Virus record (IMG/VR): IMGVR_UViG_3300009636_000022
Span: 1-32,617 of that record
Reading direction: 5' to 3' (one strand)
DNA: 32,617 nt
DNA from: a virus
Part shown: one piece after another, positions 5,390 through 13,808 of the stretch
Layout of the letters: the number at the start of each line of letters is the position of its first letter
How positions within the stretch are numbered: the stretch's first letter is position 1
Translations under genes and position numbers: made by a program
The notes under the pieces: model-generated
What the model was told of the DNA's origin: nothing
Database searches by the model: none
What the model saw: the letters and a program-made list of their open reading frames with translations, nothing else

Positions 5390-7986
5390 TGTATCAAAAT
5401 ATATACATCAACAGGAAAGATTGGATTGTTCATCTTTGGGATGATATTAAAGGTTATTCATCATTCCCGTATCCAAAATACGCTTATAAAAGACAAGTAG
5501 GTGGACCTGAAAAGTCAATATATGGTGATGAATTAGTAAAAGTATTTGATTATAAAGACAATGACACAGAGTTATTTGAGTCAGATGTTCCAGCAGAAAC
5601 AAGAGTTCTTATGGATACTTACTCCGATTCAGATGAACCATCAATAGGTCATAGGGTGGGTGTAATTGATATTGAAGTATCAACAGAGGGTGGATTTCCA
5701 AATATAGAAACTGCTGATAAAAAGATTACTGCTATTTCATTGTTTGATTATTTAACTAAAACTTGTTGTATATTTGTTCTTGATAAAGACCATAAAATTG
5801 ACAATAAAGAAGAGGAAGTTGACCCGTGGTTGCCAAAAGATTGGAAAATTACAACAGAAGAAATACAAAAAATAAAAATTGTTGTACGGTCATATGACGA
5901 TGAAGACAATCTTTTAATAGATTTCGTGGATAAATGGCAAGAATGTGCATTTACCATTGTTACAGGTTGGAATGTAGATTATTTTGACCTCCCTTATTTG
6001 TATCTCCGATTAAAAAATTGTCTTGGTATAAAAGCAGCTAAATGTTTATCGCCCACTGGTGCAGCATATGTAAATGGTTTTACCAAAAAACTAACGCTTG
6101 GTGGTATATCGGTTCTTGATTATATCCTACTATATAAGAAGTTTTCTGGAAAGATGGAACCAACTTATGCTTTAGGTCCTATTGGTTTAAAAACTGTTGG
6201 TATCGGTAAAATTCAATATCACGGTAATTTAGACGATTTATACAAATCAGATATAAACAAATTTTTAGAATATAACATGACCGATGTTAAAATTATTGTT
6301 GCATTGGATAAAAAACTTAAATTTATTGATTTAGCTAGAAATATTTGTCATGTAGGCCACGTTCCATATGATAATTTTCATATGTCATCACGATATCTTG
6401 ATGGAGCTACATTGATTTATTTGAAACGAAATGGCGGTCTTATTTCTCCAAATAAACCAGCAGAGGGAAAAGAAGAATATACTGAAAGGTTGGAAGAAGG
6501 AGAAGAAGGATTTTCTGGTGCATTTGTCAAGGAGCCCGTGCCGGGAAGATATAATTGGGTTTTTGACCTTGATTTAACTTCAATGTATCCCAATATTATT
6601 ATTTCCCTGAATATATCTCCAGAAACGAAAGTAGGTAAAATAGAAAATTATTCACTCGAAAAGCGTATAAAAGGAGAGACTACAATGTATGAAATTGGTC
6701 AAACAAATTATACACCTGATGAGTTTGAAGAGTTGGTTGAAAAATCAAATTATTCTATTAGTTCTAACGGTATATTATATCGTACAGATAAAGCCGGTGT
6801 AATTCCTACTCTTTTGTCGTTATGGTTTCAACAGCGCAAGAATATGAGGAAAAAAGCTGCTGAATTCAAAAAAGCTGGTGATATGGAACAATATAATTTC
6901 TACAACCAACGTCAAGCGGTTTGGAAAATTTTACTCAATTCATTTTACGGAGTATTAGGGTTGCCTTTATTCCGATTTTATGATGTGGATAATGCTGAAG
7001 CAGTAACTACTACAGGTGTAGATATTATTCAAACTACTGCCAAGGCAATTAACATCTATTACAAACAAGCATTGGAAACTGATGAAGATGGTGATTGGGT
7101 TATTTATAGTGATACCGATTCGTGTTTTGTTGATTCAATTCCCATTATTAAAAAGAGATTTCCAGATATAGATTTGAATAATGAAGATGAAATGACTAAA
7201 GCCATTATGAGCGTGACTACGGAAGTTCAGAGTTATGTGAATCAATTTTATCATGTGATGGCTAAAAAATTCTTCAATTTAAATAAACACACATTTGATG
7301 CTAAGCAGGAAGTAATTAGTAAATCATCGTTTTGGCTTGCTAAGAAACGATATGCGCAATGGATTATTCATGAAGAAGGTGCCTTATTAAAACAACCAAG
7401 ATTGGAAGTAAAAGGTATCGACGTTGTCCGAACATCATTTCCAGCTTCATTTCGGACATTTATGGATTCTTTCTTGAGAAAATTATTGACTGCAGCTCCA
7501 AAAAAGGAACTTGATGATATGATTCTCAAATTCAGAGAAGATATAAAAACACTTGATGTTCTTGATATTGCAAAAAATACTTCTGTAAAATTTGTAAGTC
7601 AGGACGGTGTTCATAACTATAATCCAGATAATAGAAGGCCTCTTCAATTTGTCAAAGGAACGCCGGCACAAGTAAAAGCATGCTTAGCTTACAATGATTT
7701 GTTAATTAAAATGAAGTTAGAAAAACAATTTGAACCAATTCATCATGGTCAGAAAATCAAATGGGTATATTTACAAGATAATCAATATAACTTAGATGCT
7801 TTAGCTTTAAAAGGTGATGGAAATGACCCCGATGAAATATTGGAAATAGTTAATCGGTTAGTTGATAGGAAGAAAATGTTCGAACAGGAATTAAAGAGTA
7901 AACTAATAGATTTTTACAATGTATTTAAGTGGACATTTCCAAATTCGTCAATGGAAACTGCAAGCCAATTTTTTGATTTTTCTTAA
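5389..7986 (+). CDS. Family B DNA polymerase with 3'-5' exonuclease (T4 gp43-like)
   Basis: 865 aa, close to T4 gp43 in length. Exonuclease motifs: ExoI D94-I-E96 (VIDIEVST), ExoII N195-V-D197 (TGWNVDYFD), ExoIII Y295-N-M-T-D299. Polymerase motifs: A with D395 in DLTSMYPNII, B K513-I-L-L-N-S-F-Y-G521, C Y573-S-D575-T-D577-S. An AKKRY segment follows motif C, as in the family. All catalytic acids are present, so the enzyme should polymerise and proofread. It is the replicative polymerase of the phage, working with the clamp (13827) and loader (14773). It overlaps the preceding gene by 1 nt and ends the operon. Confidence 0.97.
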   Translation: MYQNIYINRKDWIVHLWDDIKGYSSFPYPKYAYKRQVGGPEKSIYGDELVKVFDYKDNDTELFESDVPAETRVLMDTYSDSDEPSIGHRVGVIDIEVSTEGGFPNIETADKKITAISLFDYLTKTCCIFVLDKDHKIDNKEEEVDPWLPKDWKITTEEIQKIKIVVRSYDDEDNLLIDFVDKWQECAFTIVTGWNVDYFDLPYLYLRLKNCLGIKAAKCLSPTGAAYVNGFTKKLTLGGISVLDYILLYKKFSGKMEPTYALGPIGLKTVGIGKIQYHGNLDDLYKSDINKFLEYNMTDVKIIVALDKKLKFIDLARNICHVGHVPYDNFHMSSRYLDGATLIYLKRNGGLISPNKPAEGKEEYTERLEEGEEGFSGAFVKEPVPGRYNWVFDLDLTSMYPNIIISLNISPETKVGKIENYSLEKRIKGETTMYEIGQTNYTPDEFEELVEKSNYSISSNGILYRTDKAGVIPTLLSLWFQQRKNMRKKAAEFKKAGDMEQYNFYNQRQAVWKILLNSFYGVLGLPLFRFYDVDNAEAVTTTGVDIIQTTAKAINIYYKQALETDEDGDWVIYSDTDSCFVDSIPIIKKRFPDIDLNNEDEMTKAIMSVTTEVQSYVNQFYHVMAKKFFNLNKHTFDAKQEVISKSSFWLAKKRYAQWIIHEEGALLKQPRLEVKGIDVVRTSFPASFRTFMDSFLRKLLTAAPKKELDDMILKFREDIKTLDVLDIAKNTSVKFVSQDGVHNYNPDNRRPLQFVKGTPAQVKACLAYNDLLIKMKLEKQFEPIHHGQKIKWVYLQDNQYNLDALALKGDGNDPDEILEIVNRLVDRKKMFEQELKSKLIDFYNVFKWTFPNSSMETASQFFDFS

Positions 7987-8025
7987 CATTCTATATTATG
8001 ATGGAATGAATAATCTATTATAATA

Positions 8026-8054
8026 TTGACGTAACTTTGAAAAGAAGTTACAAT
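8026..8054 (+). promoter_or_regulatory. Promoter of the methyltransferase unit
   Basis: TTGACG (8026-8031), 17-nt spacer, TACAAT (8049-8054). It lies in the 104-nt gap after the polymerase gene. The first ATG after the -10 is at 8061 (6 nt) and opens an 8-codon reading frame; the real gene begins at 8091. Confidence 0.5.
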
Positions 8055-8060
8055 AATACG

Positions 8061-8087
8061 ATGTTGAAAATAAAACAAAGTATATAA
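8061..8087 (+). CDS. Possible 8-codon leader ORF
   Basis: ATG at 8061 to TAA at 8085-8087 encodes MLKIKQSI. It starts 6 nt after a -10 box and stops 3 nt before the ATG of the next gene at 8091. It could be a leader peptide that lets ribosomes load on a leaderless message and restart at 8091, or it could be chance. No Shine-Dalgarno site is visible before either ATG. Confidence 0.25.
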   Translation: MLKIKQSI

Positions 8088-8090
8088 ATT

Positions 8091-8813
8091 ATGAATTATC
8101 CAACTGAAAAAGAACTCAAAGACTTACTAGAATCAGACCTAGAACTTAATGCTATTGCTCAATCAGGCCCTTCTCTTGAAAAGGGACATCATGTTGCTCC
8201 AGAGGTTGAAAGAATTGTCCGTGAAAAATTGTATAATGCTTATGGGGGCAAATATGAAGAATTTATTGACATATATAAAATAGGTCCCAATAAAGGCCAA
8301 CCAAAACCTAAGAAGCAAGGAAAGGGAGTTAGAAAGGAACCAGATTACAAACTAAAAGATTTTCCTGACCAACCGGGTAATGTAAAAGCAGCATGTGTGT
8401 CTGAAAAAGATGGTGGACCTAATCTTTCATCTCTCTCTAAATACGCTACCCAATATATCGATGGTCAAATAAAAGCTTATTGGTTTCTTATTGTCAATTT
8501 AATAGATGGTAAAGTTTCTGTCAACTTTCATGAATTGTTTAGTGAACTTCTTCCAGTTTGCCGATTTGATTTTGGTCATGGACAATTAATGCTTGATAAA
8601 AGTAGATATTACAAATGGTTAAAAGAACCAAATCATACAAAACTTTCGCCAACAGAATCTATTGATTATTTATTGGAACTTATATCCAAACCAAAAAGAG
8701 AAAAATTTTACGAAAAAAGAGAAAAGAAATATTCCAAACTTGAAGAGAATTTACTTAAGAAAAAATTGGCGTTGAAACCTTCTTATGAGAACACGGAAGC
8801 ACCAAAGGAATAA
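8091..8813 (+). CDS. 240-aa protein paired with a DNA methyltransferase; possible restriction endonuclease
   Basis: No firm family match. Features: a charged helical N-terminus; P84-D85 followed by KLKD; an E105-K106-D-G-G segment after a hydrophobic stretch; then a hydrophobic strand (YWFLIVNLI) and FDFGHGQLMLDKSRYYKW. The order acid, E/K, hydrophobic strand loosely recalls a PD-(D/E)XK core, but no clean E-x-K is present. The last 29 nt overlap the N6-adenine methyltransferase gene, and both share one promoter. By context it could be the cognate restriction enzyme, a specificity partner, or an unrelated protein. The C-terminal 45 residues are a Lys/Glu-rich helix. Confidence 0.6.
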   Translation: MNYPTEKELKDLLESDLELNAIAQSGPSLEKGHHVAPEVERIVREKLYNAYGGKYEEFIDIYKIGPNKGQPKPKKQGKGVRKEPDYKLKDFPDQPGNVKAACVSEKDGGPNLSSLSKYATQYIDGQIKAYWFLIVNLIDGKVSVNFHELFSELLPVCRFDFGHGQLMLDKSRYYKWLKEPNHTKLSPTESIDYLLELISKPKREKFYEKREKKYSKLEENLLKKKLALKPSYENTEAPKE

Positions 8814-10395
8814 TAAACGTCAAATGGGTCAATTTATGACCCCCAGATTATTGGCACAGAAAGTAATAGGAAATGACATTAAGAAAGAAGAGAATATTTT
8901 AGAGCCATCTTTCGGTGATGGCTCTTTTATTATAGAGATAGCAAAAAAATTGATGCCCATATATGACTATAATCTGGATAATGTATTTGACCACATATAC
9001 GGCATAGAATTAGACCCAATTCTTTATAACAAGTGTTTACTGAATATAAAAAAAGAATTTGGTAAAATACCTGAAAAACACCATCTTATTAATGAGGATT
9101 TTTTACTGCATAATTTTGATGGAATATTTTTCAAACATATTTTGGGAAATCCACCGTTTGGGGGAACTATACCAATTAAATATCAAAATAAATTAGAAGA
9201 ATTATATGGTAAAAGATATGGAAAAACTATAAAAAGAGAAAGTTATTCATATTTTTTAGTAAAAAGTGTAGGAATGTTGGAAGTAGAAGGAAAATTATCA
9301 TTTATATGTAGTGATACTTTTCTTACAATAAAAACCATGTGCGGATTACGGAATTTTTTAATGCAAGAAGGACTTGTGTCAATCAAAGAATTGCCTGAAT
9401 TTTCAGAGGAAACCAATTATGGCATGGTAATTATTGATTTCATAAAATCAAATAAAAAAGAATCTAACTATATTGAAGTCTTTGGACAAAAAATCTTCAA
9501 AAAGGATATGGAAAAAATAGGGAATTTGTCTTGGGGAAATGTTAATGAATACATGAAATATTTTATAGGCCCTCATTTATCAACTTATATTATTTGTAGT
9601 AGTGGGATGACTATAGGAAAAAATGAATATTTTGTCAGAGAAATAGTTGATGATAAAATAATAGAGCCATACAACTTTACATTTTATAATAAACCGATTA
9701 CATTAAAAGATGAATTGAATAGAGCACATTTTAATAAGTTATCAGAATCACAAAAAGTAAAAATCACACACAAAGAACAAATGGGAGAAACAAAAAAAGA
9801 TGTCAAAATTGAACCTTTAACAGTACCTGAATCAATAATGATTCCAAATGATTACTATAAATATTATAATAAAATGGTCCCCGGTGATGTATATGTAGAA
9901 CCAAAATATGTAATTTATTGGAGAAATGATGGTGAAGCGGTTAAAATGTTTAAAAAAAATGGAAATTGGTATCTTCATGGTATAGGGGGATTGCCCTTCT
10001 TTGGAAGAGAAGGAATTACATGGAATCTAATAGGTTCTAAAATCAACCCAAGATATTTGCCAAAAGGTTATATTTTGGATAGTGGGTGCCCATGTGGATT
10101 TCTGAAAAATGGTGTTGAAAAAGACGAATTATTCTTTATTATGGGGTGGCTTTTAACTTCCATGGCAAATGATATTCTCAAAAATGTTATAAATCATACC
10201 AGAAATATTCAGGGAAAAGATGTTGAAAAACTTCCATATCCTATATGGGTTTCAGATTCTACAAAACATAAAATAATAGATTATGTTAAGTCGATTATTG
10301 ATTTAAAGAAAAATGGAACTCCGTTGGAAAATAGTTATGTTGAAGTTCTAACAGAGTTATTTGATTTTCAGATTGAAAAAAGTGGTGTTGACTAA
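8785..10395 (+). CDS. N6-adenine DNA methyltransferase (gamma class, type II-like)
   Basis: 536 aa. Motif X GQFMTP (15-20), motif I ILEPSFGDGSF (38-48, SAM binding), an acidic GIELDP, and motif IV N122-PPF, in the order X-I-IV of gamma-class m6A methyltransferases. The region beyond about residue 250 would be the target recognition domain. Expected role: methylation of phage DNA at a fixed site, for self-protection or as part of a restriction-modification pair with the 8091 gene. An alternative start at ATG 8824, just before GQFMTP, would remove 13 basic residues. The stop overlaps the -35 box of the next operon. Confidence 0.88.
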   Translation: MRTRKHQRNNKRQMGQFMTPRLLAQKVIGNDIKKEENILEPSFGDGSFIIEIAKKLMPIYDYNLDNVFDHIYGIELDPILYNKCLLNIKKEFGKIPEKHHLINEDFLLHNFDGIFFKHILGNPPFGGTIPIKYQNKLEELYGKRYGKTIKRESYSYFLVKSVGMLEVEGKLSFICSDTFLTIKTMCGLRNFLMQEGLVSIKELPEFSEETNYGMVIIDFIKSNKKESNYIEVFGQKIFKKDMEKIGNLSWGNVNEYMKYFIGPHLSTYIICSSGMTIGKNEYFVREIVDDKIIEPYNFTFYNKPITLKDELNRAHFNKLSESQKVKITHKEQMGETKKDVKIEPLTVPESIMIPNDYYKYYNKMVPGDVYVEPKYVIYWRNDGEAVKMFKKNGNWYLHGIGGLPFFGREGITWNLIGSKINPRYLPKGYILDSGCPCGFLKNGVEKDELFFIMGWLLTSMANDILKNVINHTRNIQGKDVEKLPYPIWVSDSTKHKIIDYVKSIIDLKKNGTPLENSYVEVLTELFDFQIEKSGVD

Positions 10396-10416
10396 ATACA
10401 TTATTTGTGATATAAT
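10388..10416 (+). promoter_or_regulatory. Promoter of the 10425 operon, leaderless geometry
   Basis: TTGACT (10388-10393), 17-nt spacer, TATAAT (10411-10416), then 8 nt to the ATG at 10425. The -35 overlaps the stop codon of the methyltransferase gene. This is the best-spaced promoter in the window, and it leaves no room for a ribosome-binding site. Confidence 0.68.
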
Positions 10417-10424
10417 GTACTATT

Positions 10425-10613
10425 ATGAATATGACACCTTTAATCAATCGACAAGCGATTAAACGAATGGCTCTTAAATTGAGTAAATCAATCAGAGCAG
10501 GTAGATTTACTAGAGTTGGTAGTGAATTTTTTATTCGCGTGAATTCACGGTTGGATGCAATTATTCGTGAAGAAGTTCACAAACATCCAAGCATTGGAAA
10601 GACATTGAAATGA
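10425..10613 (+). CDS. 62-aa basic protein
   Basis: A small, strongly basic, helical protein (NRQAIKRMALKLSKSIRAG, then RFTRVGSEF, then HPSIGKTLK). It looks like a member of a small family I have the impression of seeing in other phages. The two-helix pattern could fit a small DNA-binding protein, possibly histone-like, but this is a guess. It is first in an operon behind a strong leaderless promoter, so it may be made early and in quantity. The TGA overlaps the next ATG (ATGA). Confidence 0.65.
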   Translation: MNMTPLINRQAIKRMALKLSKSIRAGRFTRVGSEFFIRVNSRLDAIIREEVHKHPSIGKTLK

Positions 10614-10951
10614 AAAAACATGGGAAAACATATAAGCCTGTAGGTAGGTTAAAAATTCCTACAACGATTCCTATCTTGATTTCAGGAGTAGGTATGATTA
10701 ATACAAATAAAAATATGAAAATAACAATTGAATGTGAAATGAAAGATAAGTGGGTTCCTCATTTTTTGGGAATGCTTTATCATATGGAAAAATTGGGTAA
10801 ACTGGGAAGTTCAAGAAGAATATCAATATATGCAGATGGTGATGGCGATTTTAGACCAAGATTTAAGTGTATTCAATCAAGTGAACCACTTCCTTTGCCT
10901 GCTAAACCTGTTGAGGAAATTGATGGCAATACGATATTTGATGCTGGTTAA
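10610..10951 (+). CDS. 113-aa phage hypothetical protein
   Basis: No known function. The central part alternates strands and helices (ITIECEMKDKWVPHFLGML, then GSSRRISIYADGDGDFRPRF) and has an acidic DGDGD turn that could bind a metal. The C-terminus is proline-rich. I have the impression that similar short proteins occur in other large phages. Starts in the ATGA overlap with the basic protein and ends 2 nt before the next gene. Confidence 0.65.
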   Translation: MKKHGKTYKPVGRLKIPTTIPILISGVGMINTNKNMKITIECEMKDKWVPHFLGMLYHMEKLGKLGSSRRISIYADGDGDFRPRFKCIQSSEPLPLPAKPVEEIDGNTIFDAG

Positions 10952-10953
10952 TT

Positions 10954-11439
10954 ATGTCAGATAAAATTTTCAATTTTGATGACCAATTAAAAATCGGTAA
11001 CAATGGAGAAACCGATTTTATGAGGATTTATGAAAAGCTTGAACCTAAAAAAAGTTTAGATAATTTTCGTATTGACTTTCTTCTTAATAATGGTAAGACT
11101 ATAGAATTAAAGACTGATAATTATGACATGAATAAAACCCCAAATTTTTTCATGGAACAATATACAGTTTCAGGAAATAAAAGTGATTTGGGTGGTCCTT
11201 GGCGTTCAAAAGAACATAACGTTGATTATTTTGTTTATTATTTTATTAAAAATAAAGTATTCTTTTGGTTTGACCCTGTTTCATTGTGTGAATGTTTGGA
11301 TAAGTTCATAAGAGAAAATGAACTCAAACAAATTTCAATACCAAATGTAGATAAGAATGGTGGATGTTATAAAGCGTTGGGATTTAAGATTCCAAGAGAT
11401 AGTTTAAAATCTGTTCTTCTTAAAGAACATAAAATATGA
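10954..11439 (+). CDS. Probable PD-(D/E)XK nuclease, 161 aa
   Basis: Likely active-site residues in order: E19 in GNNGETDF, D41 in FRIDFLL, and E51-L-K53 in KTIELKTD. An early Glu, a strand ending in Asp, then E-x-K is the pattern of Holliday-junction resolvase and restriction-type nucleases. The rest (W-R-S-K-E-H-N-V-D-Y-F-V-Y-Y) gives a hydrophobic strand common in this fold. It could act in recombination, DNA repair or host DNA breakdown; the substrate cannot be read from the sequence. Third gene of the 10425 operon, overlapping the next by 4 nt. Confidence 0.68.
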   Translation: MSDKIFNFDDQLKIGNNGETDFMRIYEKLEPKKSLDNFRIDFLLNNGKTIELKTDNYDMNKTPNFFMEQYTVSGNKSDLGGPWRSKEHNVDYFVYYFIKNKVFFWFDPVSLCECLDKFIRENELKQISIPNVDKNGGCYKALGFKIPRDSLKSVLLKEHKI

Positions 11440-11669
11440 AAATAAAAAGTAAAAAATTAAGTAAAATTGAAAAAGAAATTGGTAAATGTATGGAAAAGTA
11501 TATAGGAGAGCCTATAGATGATATCACTTTGTCAAAAATTGAAAAATCAGTCCAAAAATTAATAAATAATTGTTTTCCAAATCAATATAAAGTTATAATG
11601 GACAGGTCAAATAATTCTCCAAAAAATATAGACAATCAAATTTTAAATATTGACCTAATTTTAAAATGA
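11436..11669 (+). CDS. 77-aa hypothetical protein
   Basis: Short, lysine- and isoleucine-rich, helical N-terminal two-thirds; no recognisable motif. It overlaps both neighbours by 4 nt (ATGA), which supports it as a translated member of the operon. Confidence 0.55.
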   Translation: MKIKSKKLSKIEKEIGKCMEKYIGEPIDDITLSKIEKSVQKLINNCFPNQYKVIMDRSNNSPKNIDNQILNIDLILK

Positions 11670-12463
11670 AGTTTGATTACACAATCAAAGAAGTAAATAA
11701 ATTTACCGCAGCTAAATTAGTTCAACAACATCACTATTCCAAGGTAATGCCTAAACTTACCAAGCATTATCTTGGTGTATTTATTGGTGATAAGATGGTT
11801 GGTGTACTAACTCTTGGATGGGGAACGCAACCCCGCCAAACTATCAATAAACTTTTTCCCGGTCTTACAACCAAGGACTATTATGAAATTGGTAAGATGT
11901 GTATGCTTCCTGAAATGCCCAAAAATTCTGAATCACAAATGTTATCTGCAATTATCAAATGGATAAAAATACATTTGCCAGAAAAGCTATTTCTATATAC
12001 ATGGGCTGATGGTATTGTTGGTAAAGTTGGTTATGTGTATCAATCAGCAAATTTCTATTATGGTGGTTTCATTTGGACGGATATTTATATTAGCCCTGAT
12101 GGGGAGAAAATTCATCCAAGAACCTCACATAATCTTTGTATAGAGAATGCTAAGTTTTGTAATAAAGAAAAGATATTCTGGTTGACCCGAGATTTTATGA
12201 AATTGAAAGGAATCACTAGAATAAGAGGAAAACAATTCAGATATATTATGCCTTTATCTAAAATGGCTAGAAAAATGCTTGACAAATCTACTGTTAGATG
12301 GACAATAGATTATCCTAAAGAAGAAGATTTAGAATGGAAAAAACAAATTGATGGTGGTTATGAACTAATTAAAGAATTGCCAAAAATTGATTTGGGAATG
12401 GTCAATATAAATAAAAAGAATGTCAATTCTTATAAAAGGGAAGAAAATCAATTTTTTGGATAA
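11666..12463 (+). CDS. Mom-like DNA-modification acyltransferase (paralogue 2)
   Basis: 265 aa. N-terminal H22-H-Y-S25 segment, GVFIGDKMVGVLTLG strands, E74-I-G-K-M, N87-S-E89-S90, W113-A-D115, and G119-x-x-G122-x-x-Y125-Q-S-A-N. The N-x-E-S and G-x-x-G-x-x-Y-Q motifs align with the protein at 333-878, so the phage has two members of the family. This one keeps the HHYS segment and has an extra 110-residue C-terminal part, suggesting a different substrate or target. Family role: acyl modification of adenine in DNA to block restriction; the exact product is unknown here. Lies between a nuclease and the macro-domain gene. Confidence 0.78.
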   Translation: MKFDYTIKEVNKFTAAKLVQQHHYSKVMPKLTKHYLGVFIGDKMVGVLTLGWGTQPRQTINKLFPGLTTKDYYEIGKMCMLPEMPKNSESQMLSAIIKWIKIHLPEKLFLYTWADGIVGKVGYVYQSANFYYGGFIWTDIYISPDGEKIHPRTSHNLCIENAKFCNKEKIFWLTRDFMKLKGITRIRGKQFRYIMPLSKMARKMLDKSTVRWTIDYPKEEDLEWKKQIDGGYELIKELPKIDLGMVNINKKNVNSYKREENQFFG

Positions 12464-12474
12464 TAAAAGGAAAT

Positions 12475-12792
12475 ATGCATTATAAAGATGGAACAGAAGC
12501 AATGGTTGGAGATATAGCTCGTGGTAAAGGATTTAATATTCCTTATGAAATTGTAGCTCCAGTGACAAAATTAAAACCTGAAGGTGGTAAATGCAATCTT
12601 GAACTTAAAGTTGTTAAAGCTACACTGATACCGGGATACAATGATGGTGATGGTGGAATCGGATGGATTCCCGAACAATGGACTTTTGATATGATTGACG
12701 AATATGGTGACGTTTCTGAATTTGAATTGATTTACCGAAAAGGTTGGAAGAGAGTTCAATCCCGTAATCTTGTTTGGGAAAAAAGCTGTTAA
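12475..12792 (+). CDS. 105-aa small beta-barrel-like phage protein
   Basis: Starts MHYKDGTEAMVGDIARG, a pattern seen in many short phage proteins that fold as an SH3/KOW-like barrel; the rest is mostly beta strands with a G-D-G-G-I-G-W loop. AGGA 5 nt before the ATG is a clear ribosome-binding site, unlike the leaderless first gene of the operon. Function unknown. Followed by the macro-domain gene 11 nt downstream. Confidence 0.65.
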   Translation: MHYKDGTEAMVGDIARGKGFNIPYEIVAPVTKLKPEGGKCNLELKVVKATLIPGYNDGDGGIGWIPEQWTFDMIDEYGDVSEFELIYRKGWKRVQSRNLVWEKSC

Positions 12793-12803
12793 TTATAGTT
12801 TTA

Positions 12804-13349
12804 ATGAGTGAAAAATTTACAATAGGTTATAAATCCATTTTTGATACACCTGCTGATGCTTATGTCAATACCATTAACTGTGTGGGTATAATGGGCGCTG
12901 GTATTGCTTTGGAGTTTAAGAAACGTTATCCTTTGATGTTTGAACATTATAAAGAACTATGCTCTAAACATGCAATTCGTCCCGGTGATTGTTACACTTA
13001 TTTTGACCACGAACATCAGATTTATCTTCTTGGATTAGCAGTAAAAAATGATTGGCATTATTGGAGTACTCTTGAATGGATTGAATCATCAATTAAATCG
13101 TTAAAACTTGCTATATTGGAGAATGACATTAAATCAGTAAATATGCCTTTACTCGGAGGAAAGAATGGAAGAAGAGGCCCATATGGAAAAGTGGAGGGAT
13201 TTACACCGCCGCCAGACAGAATTGAATTGAAAAAATTGATTGAAGAAGAACTTAAACCATTCGCTGAAAAATTTCAGATAATTATCAATTTGTGTTTACC
13301 TGATGAACAACCAAAAAAACAAGAAGTTACATTGGATTCATTTATATGA
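12804..13349 (+). CDS. DarG-like macro-domain protein (ADP-ribosyl glycohydrolase), no toxin partner
   Basis: 181 aa from ATG 12804; an upstream TTG extension overlaps the previous gene and is not needed. VNTINCVGIMGAGIALEFK (21-39) is the ADP-ribose binding loop in its DarG form. K81 in VKNDWHYWS aligns by eye with the catalytic Lys of DarG, and PLLGGKNGRRG matches the second loop. DarG removes ADP-ribose from DNA placed by the toxin DarT. No DarT gene lies nearby, and the protein ends soon after the macro domain. In a phage this fits an antidote against the host DarTG abortive-infection system, by inference. It could also act on other ADP-ribosylated targets. The stop overlaps the next gene (ATGA). 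Confidence 0.85.
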   Translation: MSEKFTIGYKSIFDTPADAYVNTINCVGIMGAGIALEFKKRYPLMFEHYKELCSKHAIRPGDCYTYFDHEHQIYLLGLAVKNDWHYWSTLEWIESSIKSLKLAILENDIKSVNMPLLGGKNGRRGPYGKVEGFTPPPDRIELKKLIEEELKPFAEKFQIIINLCLPDEQPKKQEVTLDSFI

Positions 13350-13768
13350 ACAGAGAAATAAAATTTAGAGTTTGGGATGATGTTGAAAAGAAAATGCTTT
13401 ATCCAAAGGATATTTTTAATGAACAGAGTATTTTTTATGAAGATGATGAAAATGGTAATCTTTTGATAAATAGAGTTATTGATAGTTATGGTGTAAGGCG
13501 AAGTCTGGCCATCCAACAATATACCGGTCTTAAAGATAAACATAGCAAAGAAATTTATGAAGGAGATATCATAGAAACTATATACCAATCCAAAGGTTCA
13601 ATAATTTACTTAAACGAATTTGGTGGATTTAGAATTATAGTCAATGAAATATGTCTTCCTATTGTGACGGTTAGATTTATTGATGAAAAACCAAATGGAT
13701 TATTATTAGTTGTTGATAAAATAATAGGTAACATTTTTGAAACACCAGAATTACTAAATAAAATATAA
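13346..13768 (+). CDS. YopX-family phage protein
   Basis: 140 aa. REIKFRVWD near the start, QYTGLKD-K-x-x-K-E-I-Y-E-G-D-I-I in the middle, and IIGNIFETPELL at the end are the three marks of the YopX family, found in many phages of Gram-positive and Gram-negative hosts. Function of the family is unknown. Last gene of the 10425 operon; 58 nt before the sliding-clamp gene and its own promoter. Confidence 0.88.
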   Translation: MNREIKFRVWDDVEKKMLYPKDIFNEQSIFYEDDENGNLLINRVIDSYGVRRSLAIQQYTGLKDKHSKEIYEGDIIETIYQSKGSIIYLNEFGGFRIIVNEICLPIVTVRFIDEKPNGLLLVVDKIIGNIFETPELLNKI

Positions 13769-13772
13769 AAAA

Positions 13773-13801
13773 TAGACAAAGAATAAAACGTATGGTAATA
13801 T
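13773..13801 (+). promoter_or_regulatory. Promoter of the sliding-clamp operon
   Basis: TAGACA (13773-13778), 17-nt spacer, TAATAT (13796-13801), then a 25-nt leader with GGAG before the ATG at 13827. Unlike other promoters here it makes a leadered message. The 12-mer AAATAGACAAAG covering the -35 recurs at the promoter before 17356. The -10 lies inside a 16-bp palindrome. Confidence 0.5.
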
Positions 13802-13808
13802 ATTACCA
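13793..13808. promoter_or_regulatory. 16-bp perfect palindrome over the clamp -10 box (candidate operator)
   Basis: TGGTAATATATTACCA is a perfect inverted repeat that contains the TAATAT -10 hexamer. A dimeric repressor bound here would block the clamp promoter. No regulator is identified in the window. Confidence 0.4.

Noticed and set aside
7987-8025. CATTC...GAATG hairpin after the polymerase gene as terminator
   Set aside because: Only 5 bp with a long loop and no T run.
12774-12803. TTG start at 12774 for the macro-domain protein
   Set aside because: It lies inside the previous gene; ATG 12804 gives the usual N-terminus for a macro domain.
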